From Actinomycetes bacterium (GTDB lineage: Bacteria > Actinomycetota > Acidimicrobiia > Spongiisociales > UBA5794): 15,519 nt of DNA. Position 1 is the stretch's first letter, and every line of letters starts with the position of its first letter. The DNA is taken from NCBI GenBank assembly GCA_023336765.1, contig JAMBLL010000088.1, forward strand, positions 1-15,519, written 5' to 3'. A program made the translations under genes and the position numbers. Shown piece by piece: positions 6,474 through 13,620 of this stretch. Below the pieces are notes generated by a model that was not told where the DNA came from, made no database searches, and saw only the letters and a list, made by a program, of their open reading frames with translations.

Positions 6474-7103
6474 TTACCGGTTCTCGACATCTCCGGTCTT
6501 GATGTCGCCAACCGATTCGCCCTCGATGATCTGGTTGAGTGTGCGTGCGACGAGGGAGTATGTCACCGGTCCAGAGACCTTGCCGACCACGATTCCGTCG
6601 CGGTCGACGAAGAACGTCTCGGGGATGCCAAGAACGCCCCACGCAAACGCTGTTGTGGAGCCCTCGTCCACGACATAGACCGTCTCCTCGCTCCAGCCGA
6701 GCTCATCCAGCCACCCAACCGCATTGTCGTGGGTGTCCTGGTAGTTGACAGAGAAGAAGGTGACACCCCTGTCCTCGTAGTCGGCGGCGGCCTGGAGGAG
6801 GGCAGGATGCTCACCCCTGCACGACAAACACCAGCTCGCCCAGTAGTTGACGACGATTATGTCATCCGGGAAGTCAGCAAGTGACACTTCTCCGGTGCCA
6901 TCGAGAAGCGTGATCGGTGCGGTTGGCGCGGGTTTGCCGATGAGTGGCGAAGACGAGATGGCCGGATCACCACCGAACCGGCTTGCGAAGATGATGGCGA
7001 GCAACATAAACACGATGGCGGCCGCGATTGCCGCCCACACCATCTTCCCCCCGCGCTTCGCTTCACCTGTAGATGTCAGTTGGGCATCTGATTGGGAATC
7101 CAT
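6474..7103 (-). CDS. ccmG: CcmG-type thiol:disulfide oxidoreductase (TlpA/ResA-like)
   Basis: This 209-aa membrane-anchored thioredoxin-fold protein reduces CcmH or apocytochrome c thiols on the outer face of the membrane. The N-terminus is cytoplasmic and basic (AKRGGK), followed by one transmembrane anchor at about 22-41. The thioredoxin domain carries the redox motif WCLSC (91-95; C92 and C95) and the cis-proline in GIPETFF (P161). The inserted region between is typical of AhpC/TSA-Redoxin/TlpA proteins. The ATG at 7103-7101 overlaps the stop of the upstream TPR gene (TGATG); a TTG one codon earlier is possible but less likely. This is the last gene of the ccm operon, as read on the minus strand. 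Assignment to CcmG over ResA rests on the operon context. Confidence 0.88.
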   Translation of the reverse strand: MDSQSDAQLTSTGEAKRGGKMVWAAIAAAIVFMLLAIIFASRFGGDPAISSSPLIGKPAPTAPITLLDGTGEVSLADFPDDIIVVNYWASWCLSCRGEHPALLQAAADYEDRGVTFFSVNYQDTHDNAVGWLDELGWSEETVYVVDEGSTTAFAWGVLGIPETFFVDRDGIVVGKVSGPVTYSLVARTLNQIIEGESVGDIKTGDVENR

Positions 7104-7888
7104 CAACGCTCCGCATCGATCCGGTCAAGCAACTCGCGCGCCGACTGTCTTACATCGTCTGGAACATCAGTGGAGGCCACAACGACGAGAAGTAGCGCCT
7201 CGGCTTCGTCGAGACGGCCCAACGTTGTATAGATGTTGCCGAGGAACCACTGTGCTGCGAGGAAATCGGGTTGGATCTCGAGCGCGACCTCAACATAGTT
7301 GGCTGCAATGTCGGGTCTCTGTGACAGATAGGTCATCCATCCAACATTGGCGAGAGCCTCAGGGTTCCGTTCACGGTCAAGGACTTCGAAGTAGTGGTCA
7401 AGTGCCTTGTCGAATTCGCCAGCCTCGAAGTAGCGTCTCGCAAGGGCAAGCCTCATGGGAACAATGTCCGGGTTCTCCGCAACGACTGCTTCCATCTCCT
7501 CGTCCGAGATCGTCGACAGGTCGATCTGGTCCTCACCACGCACAACATCTCCAACGATCCCGTCCGCGCCAACCACGGTTGGGGTGTTGAGAGACCGCAC
7601 AGCGAACACGCCTATGACGACAAGGACGATCGCAACGAGGCCGATGCCAATAAGTGCCCTCTGGTCGAGCCGTTTCCTGGGTGGTACATCGTCGGGTTCC
7701 TGCGCGCCATCGACCTGACTCTGTATCGAGTCTGCCATGGCAGACTCAAGCGCCGCGAGGTCTGCCTCGTAGCGCGCACGAATCTTCGAGGCGGTATCGG
7801 CATCGAGGTCACCGTCCCGCTCCTGGGCGTCGATGTCGGCGAGTTCCTCATGGAGAAGGTCGATCTGCTCGCTCGTGTAGTCGCTCAT
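7103..7888 (-). CDS. ccmI: CcmI-like TPR membrane protein of cytochrome c maturation
   Basis: This 261-aa protein has an N-terminal helical part (about 6-55) with the pattern LHEELADIDAQERDGDLDAD followed by RARYEADLAAL, which matches the N-terminal helix pair common in CcmI-type proteins. A transmembrane segment follows at about 78-98, then a region with at least three TPR-like helical repeats (about 128-258, for example RLALARRYFEAGEFDKALDH and AAQWFLGNIYTTLGRLDEAE). In proteobacteria, CcmI binds the C-terminus of apocytochrome c and presents it to CcmF and CcmH; the TPR face is expected to do this outside the membrane. The start ATG overlaps the ccmH stop in ATGA and the stop overlaps the ccmG start. 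Identity as CcmI is by architecture and position, since the family is poorly conserved in sequence. Confidence 0.75.
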   Translation of the reverse strand: MSDYTSEQIDLLHEELADIDAQERDGDLDADTASKIRARYEADLAALESAMADSIQSQVDGAQEPDDVPPRKRLDQRALIGIGLVAIVLVVIGVFAVRSLNTPTVVGADGIVGDVVRGEDQIDLSTISDEEMEAVVAENPDIVPMRLALARRYFEAGEFDKALDHYFEVLDRERNPEALANVGWMTYLSQRPDIAANYVEVALEIQPDFLAAQWFLGNIYTTLGRLDEAEALLLVVVASTDVPDDVRQSARELLDRIDAER

Positions 7889-8304
7889 GGGGCGACCTTG
7901 GTGCGCTGCTTACCTGAGCGATACATCCATCCAACAATACTTGCACCACCGACGATCGCCAGGACTGGGACGAGCCACAACGCCAGAAACCAGCGACTCG
8001 TAGATGTATCGAGGATGTAGGAGTCACCAAAGTTGGCAGCGAACTCGTCGATGACCTCGTCATCTGTTGCACCATCAGCGACACGTTGCGTGATGATCAC
8101 CCTGTACTCGGCTGCCACAGAGGACTGCGATTCGGCGAGTGATTCACCATTGCAGAATGGGCACTTGATCGACGAGGCAAGTGCGTCGACACGCTCCGCA
8201 TCGGTCGGTGCTGTCGAATCTCCTCGGGCGAGCCCAACAACGATGACGACCAAAGCGAGCGCGCCGATCACACCGAAGACCACGTTCTTTCCTTTGTCAC
8301 TCAT
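7885..8304 (-). CDS. ccmH: Cytochrome c-type biogenesis protein CcmH
   Basis: This 139-aa protein has an N-terminal hydrophobic segment (about 8-25) and a CcmH/CycL/Ccl2 domain. The domain carries the thiol pair CPFC (48-51) in SSIKCPFCNGESLAESQSSV, then the signature VIITQRVADGATDDEVIDEF and FGDSYIL. A C-terminal transmembrane segment (about 105-127) and a basic tail follow. The family reduces the haem-binding cysteines of apocytochrome c together with CcmG and works with CcmF. A longer reading frame extends upstream into ccmF, but the ATG at 8304 begins the conserved protein and overlaps the ccmF end by 8 nt, as expected for translational coupling. The N-terminal hydrophobic segment may be a signal anchor that is not cleaved. 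Confidence 0.92.
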   Translation of the reverse strand: MSDKGKNVVFGVIGALALVVIVVGLARGDSTAPTDAERVDALASSIKCPFCNGESLAESQSSVAAEYRVIITQRVADGATDDEVIDEFAANFGDSYILDTSTSRWFLALWLVPVLAIVGGASIVGWMYRSGKQRTKVAP

Positions 8305-10339
8305 CGGACGCCTCTGATTCCACTGTTGGCTCGGTCGAGCCACTGCTATACGACGCTCGGTGTCGCCTGGGAGGTTTCGGGACCATCGCAAACAGTCCAC
8401 CGAAGACAACAACCGCACCCCCGGCCCACAGCAGCCATTGGAGGGGGAAGACGAACACGTTGAGTTCGATGCGTTCTCCGGAACCACCCGCGATCGCAAG
8501 ATACACATCGTTCACGAATCCTGTGGACACCGCGGGAGTGCCGATGGCCTGGGATGAGCCTGGATAGGTATTGAGCCGTGGCTCCAGTGTGTCGATCACA
8601 TCGGTGCACGACGCATCCATGACCTCGACCTTTACGCCAGAGACCGTCCGGTTTGGCTCCACCCTCGACACTGGTTCCACGTACCGCACGCAGTAGCCAG
8701 CAACAACCGCCGTCTCGCCCTGGTTCAGCGCAACAAGGCTGCGTGTCGCAAGTCCCCCGGTGGTCGCTATCGCGAGAGCCATGAGTGCGATACCGACATG
8801 GGCCATCTGGCCTCCCCAGTAGCCTGGTTCGTTGCGCAGGACCTTCCCCGAAGCCTTGATCTTGGATCCGGGTCGGGAATTAACGACGGACACGAACCGA
8901 ACAACGATCGCCGTGATGACGAAGAACGTGAGCACGATCGTAAGCACAACCGAGGTTGAATCGATCCCAGACACGACAGCCAGGGCACCCGCGATGAGGC
9001 CCACGACGGTCGCCAGGCGGAGACGTTCCCACAGAAGTTTCGGTGTCGCCACCCTCCACGGAGAAACCGACCCGATGCCGAGGACCAGCAGCAGGAGCAG
9101 AGCGATCGGTATGGATGCCTTGTCGAAGAATGGACGACCGACAGCAACTTCATCACCCGATGCAGCCTCGACGAGAAGCGGGTACATGGTTCCGAACAGG
9201 ACAGTGAATGCGAACACGGACAGCAGCAGGTTGTTCGCAAGTATGTATCCCTCGCGTGACGACAGCGAATCCAGGCGCGGGACCTGTGCGATCTCAGCCG
9301 ACCTCCAGATGAACAGTCCAAGGGGCCCGATGACGATGACGGCCAACAGGCCGAGAAGAACAGGGCCAACGACTGACTGGGAGAACGCATGGACTGAGGC
9401 GATCACCCCGGACCGGGTCAGGAAGGTCCCAAAGATGGTGAGCGCGAAGGTGGCTATCACAAGCAGGAAGTTCCACGCCTGAAGCATCCCCCGCCGGCGC
9501 TGCACAATGGCTGAGTGGATGAACGCTGTTGCGGTGAGCCACGGAAGGAACGAAGCGTTCTCGACCGGGTCCCATGCCCAATATCCACCCCAGCCGAGCA
9601 CCTCGTACGACCACCACGCACCGATCAGGATGCCAGATGTAAGGAACACCCATGCAATGAGTGACCAGCGGTGCGTCCTGTCGAGCCATGTGCGACCGAA
9701 ATCGCCCCGAATCAGCGCAGCCACGGCGAATCCAAAGGGAACGGTGAACCCGACGTACCCGATATAGAGCAGGGGTGGGTGGACCGCCATCATGAAGTTG
9801 TTCTGGAGCAGCGGGTTCGGTCCCCTGCCATCAACAGGCATCACCGATTCGACGAACGGCCACCACGATGAGTCCACACACCCGATCGAGCCAGCTTGTG
9901 TACACACTGCAAACGGGTTCGCAGCAGTGGCCATGAGACCGAACCAGAAGACTGCAACGGCACCCATGACCGCTAGAGCGAGAACGCCGAGTCCGTCGTT
10001 GTCGCCCATCTGTCTCCACACCAGCCAGATGAACCCTGCGAGTACGAGTCCCCACAGAACGATGGAACCTTCAAGCGCTGCCCATGCGCCTGCGAAGAGG
10101 AAGAGCAGTGGCGTGGTCAGCGATGTGTTGTTGGCGATGTACGCGATCGAGAAGTCTGAGTTGAGGATCCCGATCTCGAGCAGGACGAACGATGTGATCG
10201 CTGCCCCCAAAAGGACCGACGTGGGGAGCCTGAGCTTCGATGCGTCGCCTGTGCGCGAGTACCGGATCCCCTGGATGACGATGCCTATTGCAGCACCAAG
10301 AGCGATGAAGATCGCGAGGTATCCGGCGAGAGCGATCAT
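8297..10339 (-). CDS. ccmF: Haem lyase CcmF (cytochrome c synthetase core)
   Basis: This 680-aa polytopic membrane protein is slightly longer than the usual 630-660 aa. It shows the WWD haem-handling domain at about 240-262 (GAWWSYEVLGWGGYWAWDPV followed by EN) and the conserved region LLQNNFMMAVHPPLLYIGYV (178-197) with H187 as a probable haem ligand. Many transmembrane helices are present, and a soluble loop near the C-terminus (about 540-630) is followed by a final helix (about 634-655). CcmF receives haem from holo-CcmE and attaches it to the CXXCH cysteines of apocytochrome c. An extra segment at about 143-165 with two cysteines (C146 and C154) precedes the PVDGRGPNPLLQ loop and is unusual. 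The ATG overlaps the ccmE stop (ATGA), and the 3' end overlaps ccmH. Confidence 0.96.
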   Translation of the reverse strand: MIALAGYLAIFIALGAAIGIVIQGIRYSRTGDASKLRLPTSVLLGAAITSFVLLEIGILNSDFSIAYIANNTSLTTPLLFLFAGAWAALEGSIVLWGLVLAGFIWLVWRQMGDNDGLGVLALAVMGAVAVFWFGLMATAANPFAVCTQAGSIGCVDSSWWPFVESVMPVDGRGPNPLLQNNFMMAVHPPLLYIGYVGFTVPFGFAVAALIRGDFGRTWLDRTHRWSLIAWVFLTSGILIGAWWSYEVLGWGGYWAWDPVENASFLPWLTATAFIHSAIVQRRRGMLQAWNFLLVIATFALTIFGTFLTRSGVIASVHAFSQSVVGPVLLGLLAVIVIGPLGLFIWRSAEIAQVPRLDSLSSREGYILANNLLLSVFAFTVLFGTMYPLLVEAASGDEVAVGRPFFDKASIPIALLLLLVLGIGSVSPWRVATPKLLWERLRLATVVGLIAGALAVVSGIDSTSVVLTIVLTFFVITAIVVRFVSVVNSRPGSKIKASGKVLRNEPGYWGGQMAHVGIALMALAIATTGGLATRSLVALNQGETAVVAGYCVRYVEPVSRVEPNRTVSGVKVEVMDASCTDVIDTLEPRLNTYPGSSQAIGTPAVSTGFVNDVYLAIAGGSGERIELNVFVFPLQWLLWAGGAVVVFGGLFAMVPKPPRRHRASYSSGSTEPTVESEASDE

Positions 10340-10746
10340 GAATCAGTACAGCTGTGGTCCGTCCGGTCGTAATCCTCAGCATCCGTGCGATACTGCTCGT
10401 CGTGTTTGACGAACATCTCTGATGAGGCGAACTCCTCACCGTCCCACGTGCCTCCCACAACGACCATGATGCCATCCTGGAACAGTTGGGGAGGAGCGCC
10501 CACGTGTACGACCGAGACCGTTGTGTCACAGTCCTCGACGGTGAACGCCACCGTTGCCTCGTTCTCAACCACAGACCCGGGGACGACGCGACCTGCCAAC
10601 CGGAGACTCGCATCACTGGCGTCACGGGCCTGAAGCTCTGCAGGTGTGTTGTAGTACACAAGCGAAGAGCTCAGGTTCACCATCAGGAACCCAAGGACCC
10701 CGATGATGACGACCGCCGGGATCACGAAGCGGGCGTATCTCCTCAC
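10336..10746 (-). CDS. ccmE: Haem chaperone CcmE
   Basis: This 136-aa protein has one N-terminal membrane anchor (about 7-26) and an OB-fold domain typical of CcmE (RLAGRVVPGSVV near 49-60). The haem-binding motif is VKHDEQY, giving H115 as the covalent haem-attachment histidine and Y119 as the axial ligand; this is the classical HxxxY form and not the CxxxY variant. CcmE takes haem from CcmC and hands it to CcmF. The start codon is GTG (10746-10744) and overlaps the ccmD stop in GTGA; the stop overlaps the ccmF start in ATGA. The tail after the motif is short and acidic with one cysteine (C133). Confidence 0.95.
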   Translation of the reverse strand: MRRYARFVIPAVVIIGVLGFLMVNLSSSLVYYNTPAELQARDASDASLRLAGRVVPGSVVENEATVAFTVEDCDTTVSVVHVGAPPQLFQDGIMVVVGGTWDGEEFASSEMFVKHDEQYRTDAEDYDRTDHSCTDS

Positions 10747-10874
10747 GCGCTACCAGCCAGCTTCTTGCGAGCTTTGGTAATTCGAATTGCAATGGAGGTG
10801 GTGAACAGGACGAGCGCTCCGTAGGTGAGCCCGTATGCAAGGAGTACCCAATTCCACTCGACAGATGGATCCAT
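10743..10874 (-). CDS. ccmD: Small membrane protein CcmD
   Basis: This 43-aa reading frame reads MDPSVEWNWVLLAYGLTYGA, then a hydrophobic stretch (LVLFTTSIAIR), and ends with the basic tail KARKKLAGSA. A short N-terminal part, a W-x-W...AY motif, one transmembrane segment and a basic cytoplasmic tail are the features of CcmD, which stabilises the CcmC-CcmE complex and helps release holo-CcmE from CcmABC. Its position between ccmC and ccmE is canonical. The ATG overlaps the ccmC stop (TGATG), with AGGAGG 6 nt upstream inside ccmC. Its stop overlaps the ccmE GTG start. Confidence 0.88.
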   Translation of the reverse strand: MDPSVEWNWVLLAYGLTYGALVLFTTSIAIRITKARKKLAGSA

Positions 10875-11620
10875 CAGACACCTCCTGCGAGGTCTGGTGC
10901 AACGACGGCGTCGCCAGCAGCGGGTCCCTGATGGGACTGTTCCTCGATCGTGATCTCATCTTCGAGGTGGGCAAGTTCCATACGTTTGATCATCATCGCG
11001 ACGTACATCACAGTGAAGCTCGCAACTGCTATCAGCAGCGTCACGACCATTGACGTGTCCATATCTGGCCCTTCTGGCCTGATGATCGTCGGAGCCTGGT
11101 GGAGCGATCGCCACCAGACTACGGAGAAGTGGACGAGCGGGACCTGGATGATGGCGACGACCCCAAGGATCGACGCTCGCTTGGCTCTAACCTCGAGGTT
11201 GTCCGTGGTTCGGCGCAGAGCGAGGTAGCCGAGGTACACGAAGAACATGATCGCCGTCAGGGTGAGCCTTGCATCCCAGGTCCACCAGACGCCCCATGTT
11301 GGCTTGGCCCATGTCATCCCCAATGCAATGGCGAGACCTGTGAAGAACACACCGATCTCTGCAGACGAATGTGCCAGGCGATCCCACTTGAGGCTCTTCT
11401 TCCACAGGTACATCGCCGACCCGAACATGGTGATTCCGAAGGCGAGATAGGCAAGCCACGCCGCAGGTACATGCACGTACATGATGCGCGACAGCTGACC
11501 CTGGACCGCATCAGGCGACACCGACATCGCTGCCACGAAGGTGACGAGCCCTGCCACTGCCATGACAACCCACGGCCACACCGACGAGGGGCTCAGCTCG
11601 CTCTGTTCGGGCGATGTCAT
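10874..11620 (-). CDS. ccmC: Haem transport/handling protein CcmC
   Basis: This 248-aa protein of about six transmembrane helices transfers haem to CcmE. The WWD motif is WGVWWTWDARLT (109-120). The flanking conserved histidines are H50 in MYVHVPAAW and H164 in PLVHFSVVWW, with SLHQ (172-175) next to the latter, as expected for the two haem-binding loops. The C-terminus carries an extra acidic tail (about 217-248). The ATG at 11620 is inside the ccmB stop (ATGA overlap). A 27-codon upstream extension of the frame is not homologous-looking and is rejected. The order ccmABC-D-E-F matches the classical System I operon. Confidence 0.96.
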   Translation of the reverse strand: MTSPEQSELSPSSVWPWVVMAVAGLVTFVAAMSVSPDAVQGQLSRIMYVHVPAAWLAYLAFGITMFGSAMYLWKKSLKWDRLAHSSAEIGVFFTGLAIALGMTWAKPTWGVWWTWDARLTLTAIMFFVYLGYLALRRTTDNLEVRAKRASILGVVAIIQVPLVHFSVVWWRSLHQAPTIIRPEGPDMDTSMVVTLLIAVASFTVMYVAMMIKRMELAHLEDEITIEEQSHQGPAAGDAVVAPDLAGGV

Positions 11621-12285
11621 CCGGTCTCCTGAAGTGTGCGTGCAGACAGGACCCCTGCAACCCCAAGCAACAGGGTCACAATGGTCATCATCAGTATCCA
11701 CGCAAGGCTACTGCGGCCATAGCGCAAGGATTCGAATGTTTGCGTGGCCCCGATGAGCAGGGGAACAGACAACGGAGCGACAAGGAGCGGAACAAGCGCC
11801 GCAGCAGAGCGACCGGTGGAGACGATCCCTGCAGCAAGTGTCCCAAGCAGTGACAACCCCGCTGCGACGAGGAGGATCACGAGCGGCATCCACTCGAACC
11901 CGACGAGCGGGATGTCGTAGAGCACGATCGTCACGAACACGAGCACAGTCTCGAAAACGACGAGAAGCAGGAAGCTTGCGAGTGATCTCCCAACGTACGC
12001 GGCTGCGGGGTCGATGCCAGCGAGGGCGACCTGGTCCCTCTGAGCCTGTGTCTCAGTGTTGGTCTGGCGCACAGCGATGAGGACACCAAAGAGCATGACG
12101 ATCACCCAGAACATGCCGAGTCCGATCGCTTCGAGCGTCCTGGTATCCGTGCCGATGGCGAGAGGCACGAGGAGGAGGGCTATCGCACCGAACGGGAGGG
12201 TCACCCATAGGACCTCGCCGGAACGCCTCTCTCGCAGAAGGTCCCTGCGGGTGATCGTGAACGCCTGGGTCCAGAACCCTGTCAT
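11617..12285 (-). CDS. ccmB: CcmB, membrane subunit of the haem-maturation ABC transporter
   Basis: The 222-aa length matches the family (about 220 aa). Six transmembrane segments are predicted by eye at about 27-45, 55-73, 99-124, 133-155, 161-178 and 193-213. The conserved N-terminus reads RRDLLRERRSGEVLWVTLPF, and the early-loop motif RQTNTETQAQRD (73-84) is characteristic. CcmB pairs with CcmA; ATP hydrolysis is used to release holo-CcmE from CcmCD. The ATG overlaps the ccmA stop (ATGA), and a GGAGGA ribosome-binding site lies inside the 3' end of ccmA. Confidence 0.94.
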   Translation of the reverse strand: MTGFWTQAFTITRRDLLRERRSGEVLWVTLPFGAIALLLVPLAIGTDTRTLEAIGLGMFWVIVMLFGVLIAVRQTNTETQAQRDQVALAGIDPAAAYVGRSLASFLLLVVFETVLVFVTIVLYDIPLVGFEWMPLVILLVAAGLSLLGTLAAGIVSTGRSAAALVPLLVAPLSVPLLIGATQTFESLRYGRSSLAWILMMTIVTLLLGVAGVLSARTLQETG

Positions 12286-12926
12286 GAAAGGGTTCCTCCG
12301 GCGATCTCTGCGAACTCTGTCGCAACTCTCAGCACACGCTCCTTGTCATGGGATACGAGCACTGCTGCGCCACCAGCATCGAGTGTGCGGGCTACGAGGG
12401 CGTCGACGAGTTCCACAGCATCTGCATCGAGCGCAGAGTGGGGTTCATCGAGGAGCAGAAGGTCTGGTTTCGTCATGAGCACTCGGGCAAACTCGGCCCT
12501 GCGTTGCATCCCGTGACTGCATACCTCTGCCCTACGATTCGCGGCGCCAGCAAGTCCGACAGCGGCAAGTGACCTGTCTGCCTCTTCCGGGTCGATTCCC
12601 ATGGCGTGGGCGACGAAGCCAAGGTTCTCCGAAAGGGTCATCTCCGGAAACAGGCCCGGTGTATGGCCCACATATCCGATTCTGGTCCGGATGTCATATC
12701 GCTCGTCGGTTGCCACGTCGACGCCGAACACCGTTGCGGTCCCTGACGCTGGCATGATCAGCGTCGCTATGAGCCTCAGAAGAGTTGTCTTCCCTGCACC
12801 ATTGCCACCGAAGATCCCAATGGCGTCACCCCCGTTGATCGAGAGGTTGATATCACGCAGAATATGAGTCGCACCAACGCGCACCGAAACTGATTCGAGG
12901 TCAACGATCGGCGAGGTTCCAGACAC
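12282..12926 (-). CDS. ccmA: CcmA, ATPase of the haem-maturation ABC transporter
   Basis: The 214-aa protein from the GTG at 12926 carries Walker A GGNGAGKTT (40-48), an ABC signature CSHGMQRR (136-143), Walker B LLLLDEP (156-162), a D-loop SALD and a switch histidine H193 (VSHD). The small size, with no extra domain, fits CcmA. The signature replaces the canonical LSGGQ with SHGMQ. Start choice: a TTG at 12947 opens the frame, but GTG at 12926 lies 7 nt after a TACACT box and directly precedes the usual N-terminal strand (PIVDLESVSV), so a leaderless GTG start is preferred. It is the first gene of the nine-gene ccm operon, divergent from trxA across about 190 bp. Confidence 0.9.
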   Translation of the reverse strand: MSGTSPIVDLESVSVRVGATHILRDINLSINGGDAIGIFGGNGAGKTTLLRLIATLIMPASGTATVFGVDVATDERYDIRTRIGYVGHTPGLFPEMTLSENLGFVAHAMGIDPEEADRSLAAVGLAGAANRRAEVCSHGMQRRAEFARVLMTKPDLLLLDEPHSALDADAVELVDALVARTLDAGGAAVLVSHDKERVLRVATEFAEIAGGTLS

Positions 12927-12939
12927 GAGTCGGAGTGTA
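12927..12939 (-). promoter_or_regulatory. Possible leaderless -10 box of the ccm operon
   Basis: On the minus strand TACACT (12939-12934) is followed by 7 nt and the GTG start codon of ccmA at 12926. The layout copies that of the TetR gene (TAGACT, 7 nt, ATG). A -35 element is not recognised and no ribosome-binding site is seen ahead of GTG. Confidence 0.4.
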
Positions 12940-13020
12940 TTGCACAAGAGGAGGTCCGCCTTCCGCTTTCTGCTTCTTCTCTTGCGGACAGCGGATCGCA
13001 GTAGACGGAGTGCGGTTCAG

Positions 13021-13043
13021 GTATACCCCCGGGGGTGTATACT
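13021..13043 (+). promoter_or_regulatory. CsoR/CstR-like palindromic operator overlapping the trxA -10 box
   Basis: A perfect 12-bp palindrome ACCCCCGGGGGT (13025-13036) is flanked on both sides by GTATAC (13021-13026 and 13037-13042). This gives the AT-end, C-tract, G-tract, AT-end layout typical of sites bound by the CsoR/RcnR/CstR family (copper, nickel or persulfide sensors). The right half overlaps a good -10 hexamer TATACT (13038-13043), so binding should repress trxA. No CsoR-family gene lies in the window. Confidence 0.6.
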
Positions 13044-13112
13044 TCTGAGGGAATAACACCCCGTCGGCGGGCGTTGAACCGGCGACCAACAAACAACTGG
13101 AGATACTTTTTC

Positions 13113-13499
13113 ATGGCCACAGTAGATATCACCAAAGAGACCCTTCAGTCCACGATCGAGGACAACGAGATCGTCCTCATCGACTTCTGGGCTGGCTGGT
13201 GCGGTCCCTGCAAGTCCTTCGCCCCCACGTACGAGGCGTCTTCAGAGAAGCACCCCAACATCGTTTTCGCCAAGGTCGACACCGAGGACCAGCAGGAAGT
13301 CGCAGCTAACTTCGGCATCCGCTCGATCCCGACGCTCGTCGCCTTCCGCGACCAGGTCGGCATCTTCTCCCAGCCAGGCGCCCTTCCGGGCGAGGCTCTT
13401 GAAGACCTGATCACCCAGATCGAAGGTCTCGACATGGATGCCATCCGTGAAGAGATCGCCTCGGAGGAAGCGAAGGCAGACGCCGACGCAACCACATAG
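13113..13499 (+). CDS. trxA: Thioredoxin
   Basis: This 128-aa cytoplasmic thioredoxin has the active site WCGPC (29-33, with C30 and C33), the preceding strand VLIDFWAGW, and the cis-proline in SIPTLVAF (P73). The G-rich C-terminal helix region is GALPGEALEDLI. The final 20 residues are an acidic, alanine-rich extension beyond the usual 105-110 aa. The family reduces protein disulfides with electrons from thioredoxin reductase. The ATG at 13113 is preceded by GGAG 10 nt upstream; an in-frame upstream extension crosses the -10 box and is excluded. It is divergent from the ccm operon and monocistronic, closed by a strong terminator. The operator-like palindrome in its promoter suggests control by a metal or sulfane-sulfur sensor (inference). 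Confidence 0.95.
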   Translation: MATVDITKETLQSTIEDNEIVLIDFWAGWCGPCKSFAPTYEASSEKHPNIVFAKVDTEDQQEVAANFGIRSIPTLVAFRDQVGIFSQPGALPGEALEDLITQIEGLDMDAIREEIASEEAKADADATT

Positions 13500-13533
13500 G
13501 GATTTGCCTCCCAGCTACATAGGTACGTAGCAG

Positions 13534-13568
13534 AAACGACCCGGACTCTTTCGAGTCCGGGTCGTTTT
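13534..13568. terminator. Strong rho-independent terminator, probably bidirectional
   Basis: AAACGACCCGGACTC (13534-13548) pairs perfectly over 15 bp with GAGTCCGGGTCGTTT (13553-13567) around a TTTC loop. T-runs close the stem on the plus strand (four T) and on the minus strand (three T, with a GAAA tetraloop). It lies 34 bp after trxA and 53 bp after the convergent alkC stop, so it can serve both. Confidence 0.9.
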
Positions 13569-13573
13569 GCGTG

Positions 13574-13593
13574 GTCAGCCGTCAGCCGTCAGC
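13574..13593. repeat. Short tandem repeat, 7-bp unit
   Basis: GTCAGCC is repeated twice and followed by a third copy lacking the last base. It lies in the gap between the terminator and the alkC stop; no function is apparent. Confidence 0.6.
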
Positions 13594-13620
13594 GAAGAAG
13601 AGTTCCACGTGACCTATCGG

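Noticed and set aside
8832..9482. 216-codon plus-strand frame opposite ccmF
   Set aside because: Shadow of ccmF: no ribosome-binding site, no domain, and serine/threonine/arginine-rich composition.
12927..12947. TTG at 12947 as the ccmA start
   Set aside because: It adds seven residues without homology and has no ribosome-binding site (the bases before it are the complement of one); GTG at 12926 fits both promoter spacing and the family N-terminus.
12954..12989. GTCCGC...GCGGAC inverted repeat with a pyrimidine-rich loop upstream of ccmA and trxA
   Set aside because: Six-bp arms around a 24-nt loop are weak, and the predicted transcription starts leave it outside both mRNAs.
13035..13112. 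Upstream start for thioredoxin at 13035
   Set aside because: It lies in the operator and -10 region; the conserved thioredoxin begins at ATG 13113.
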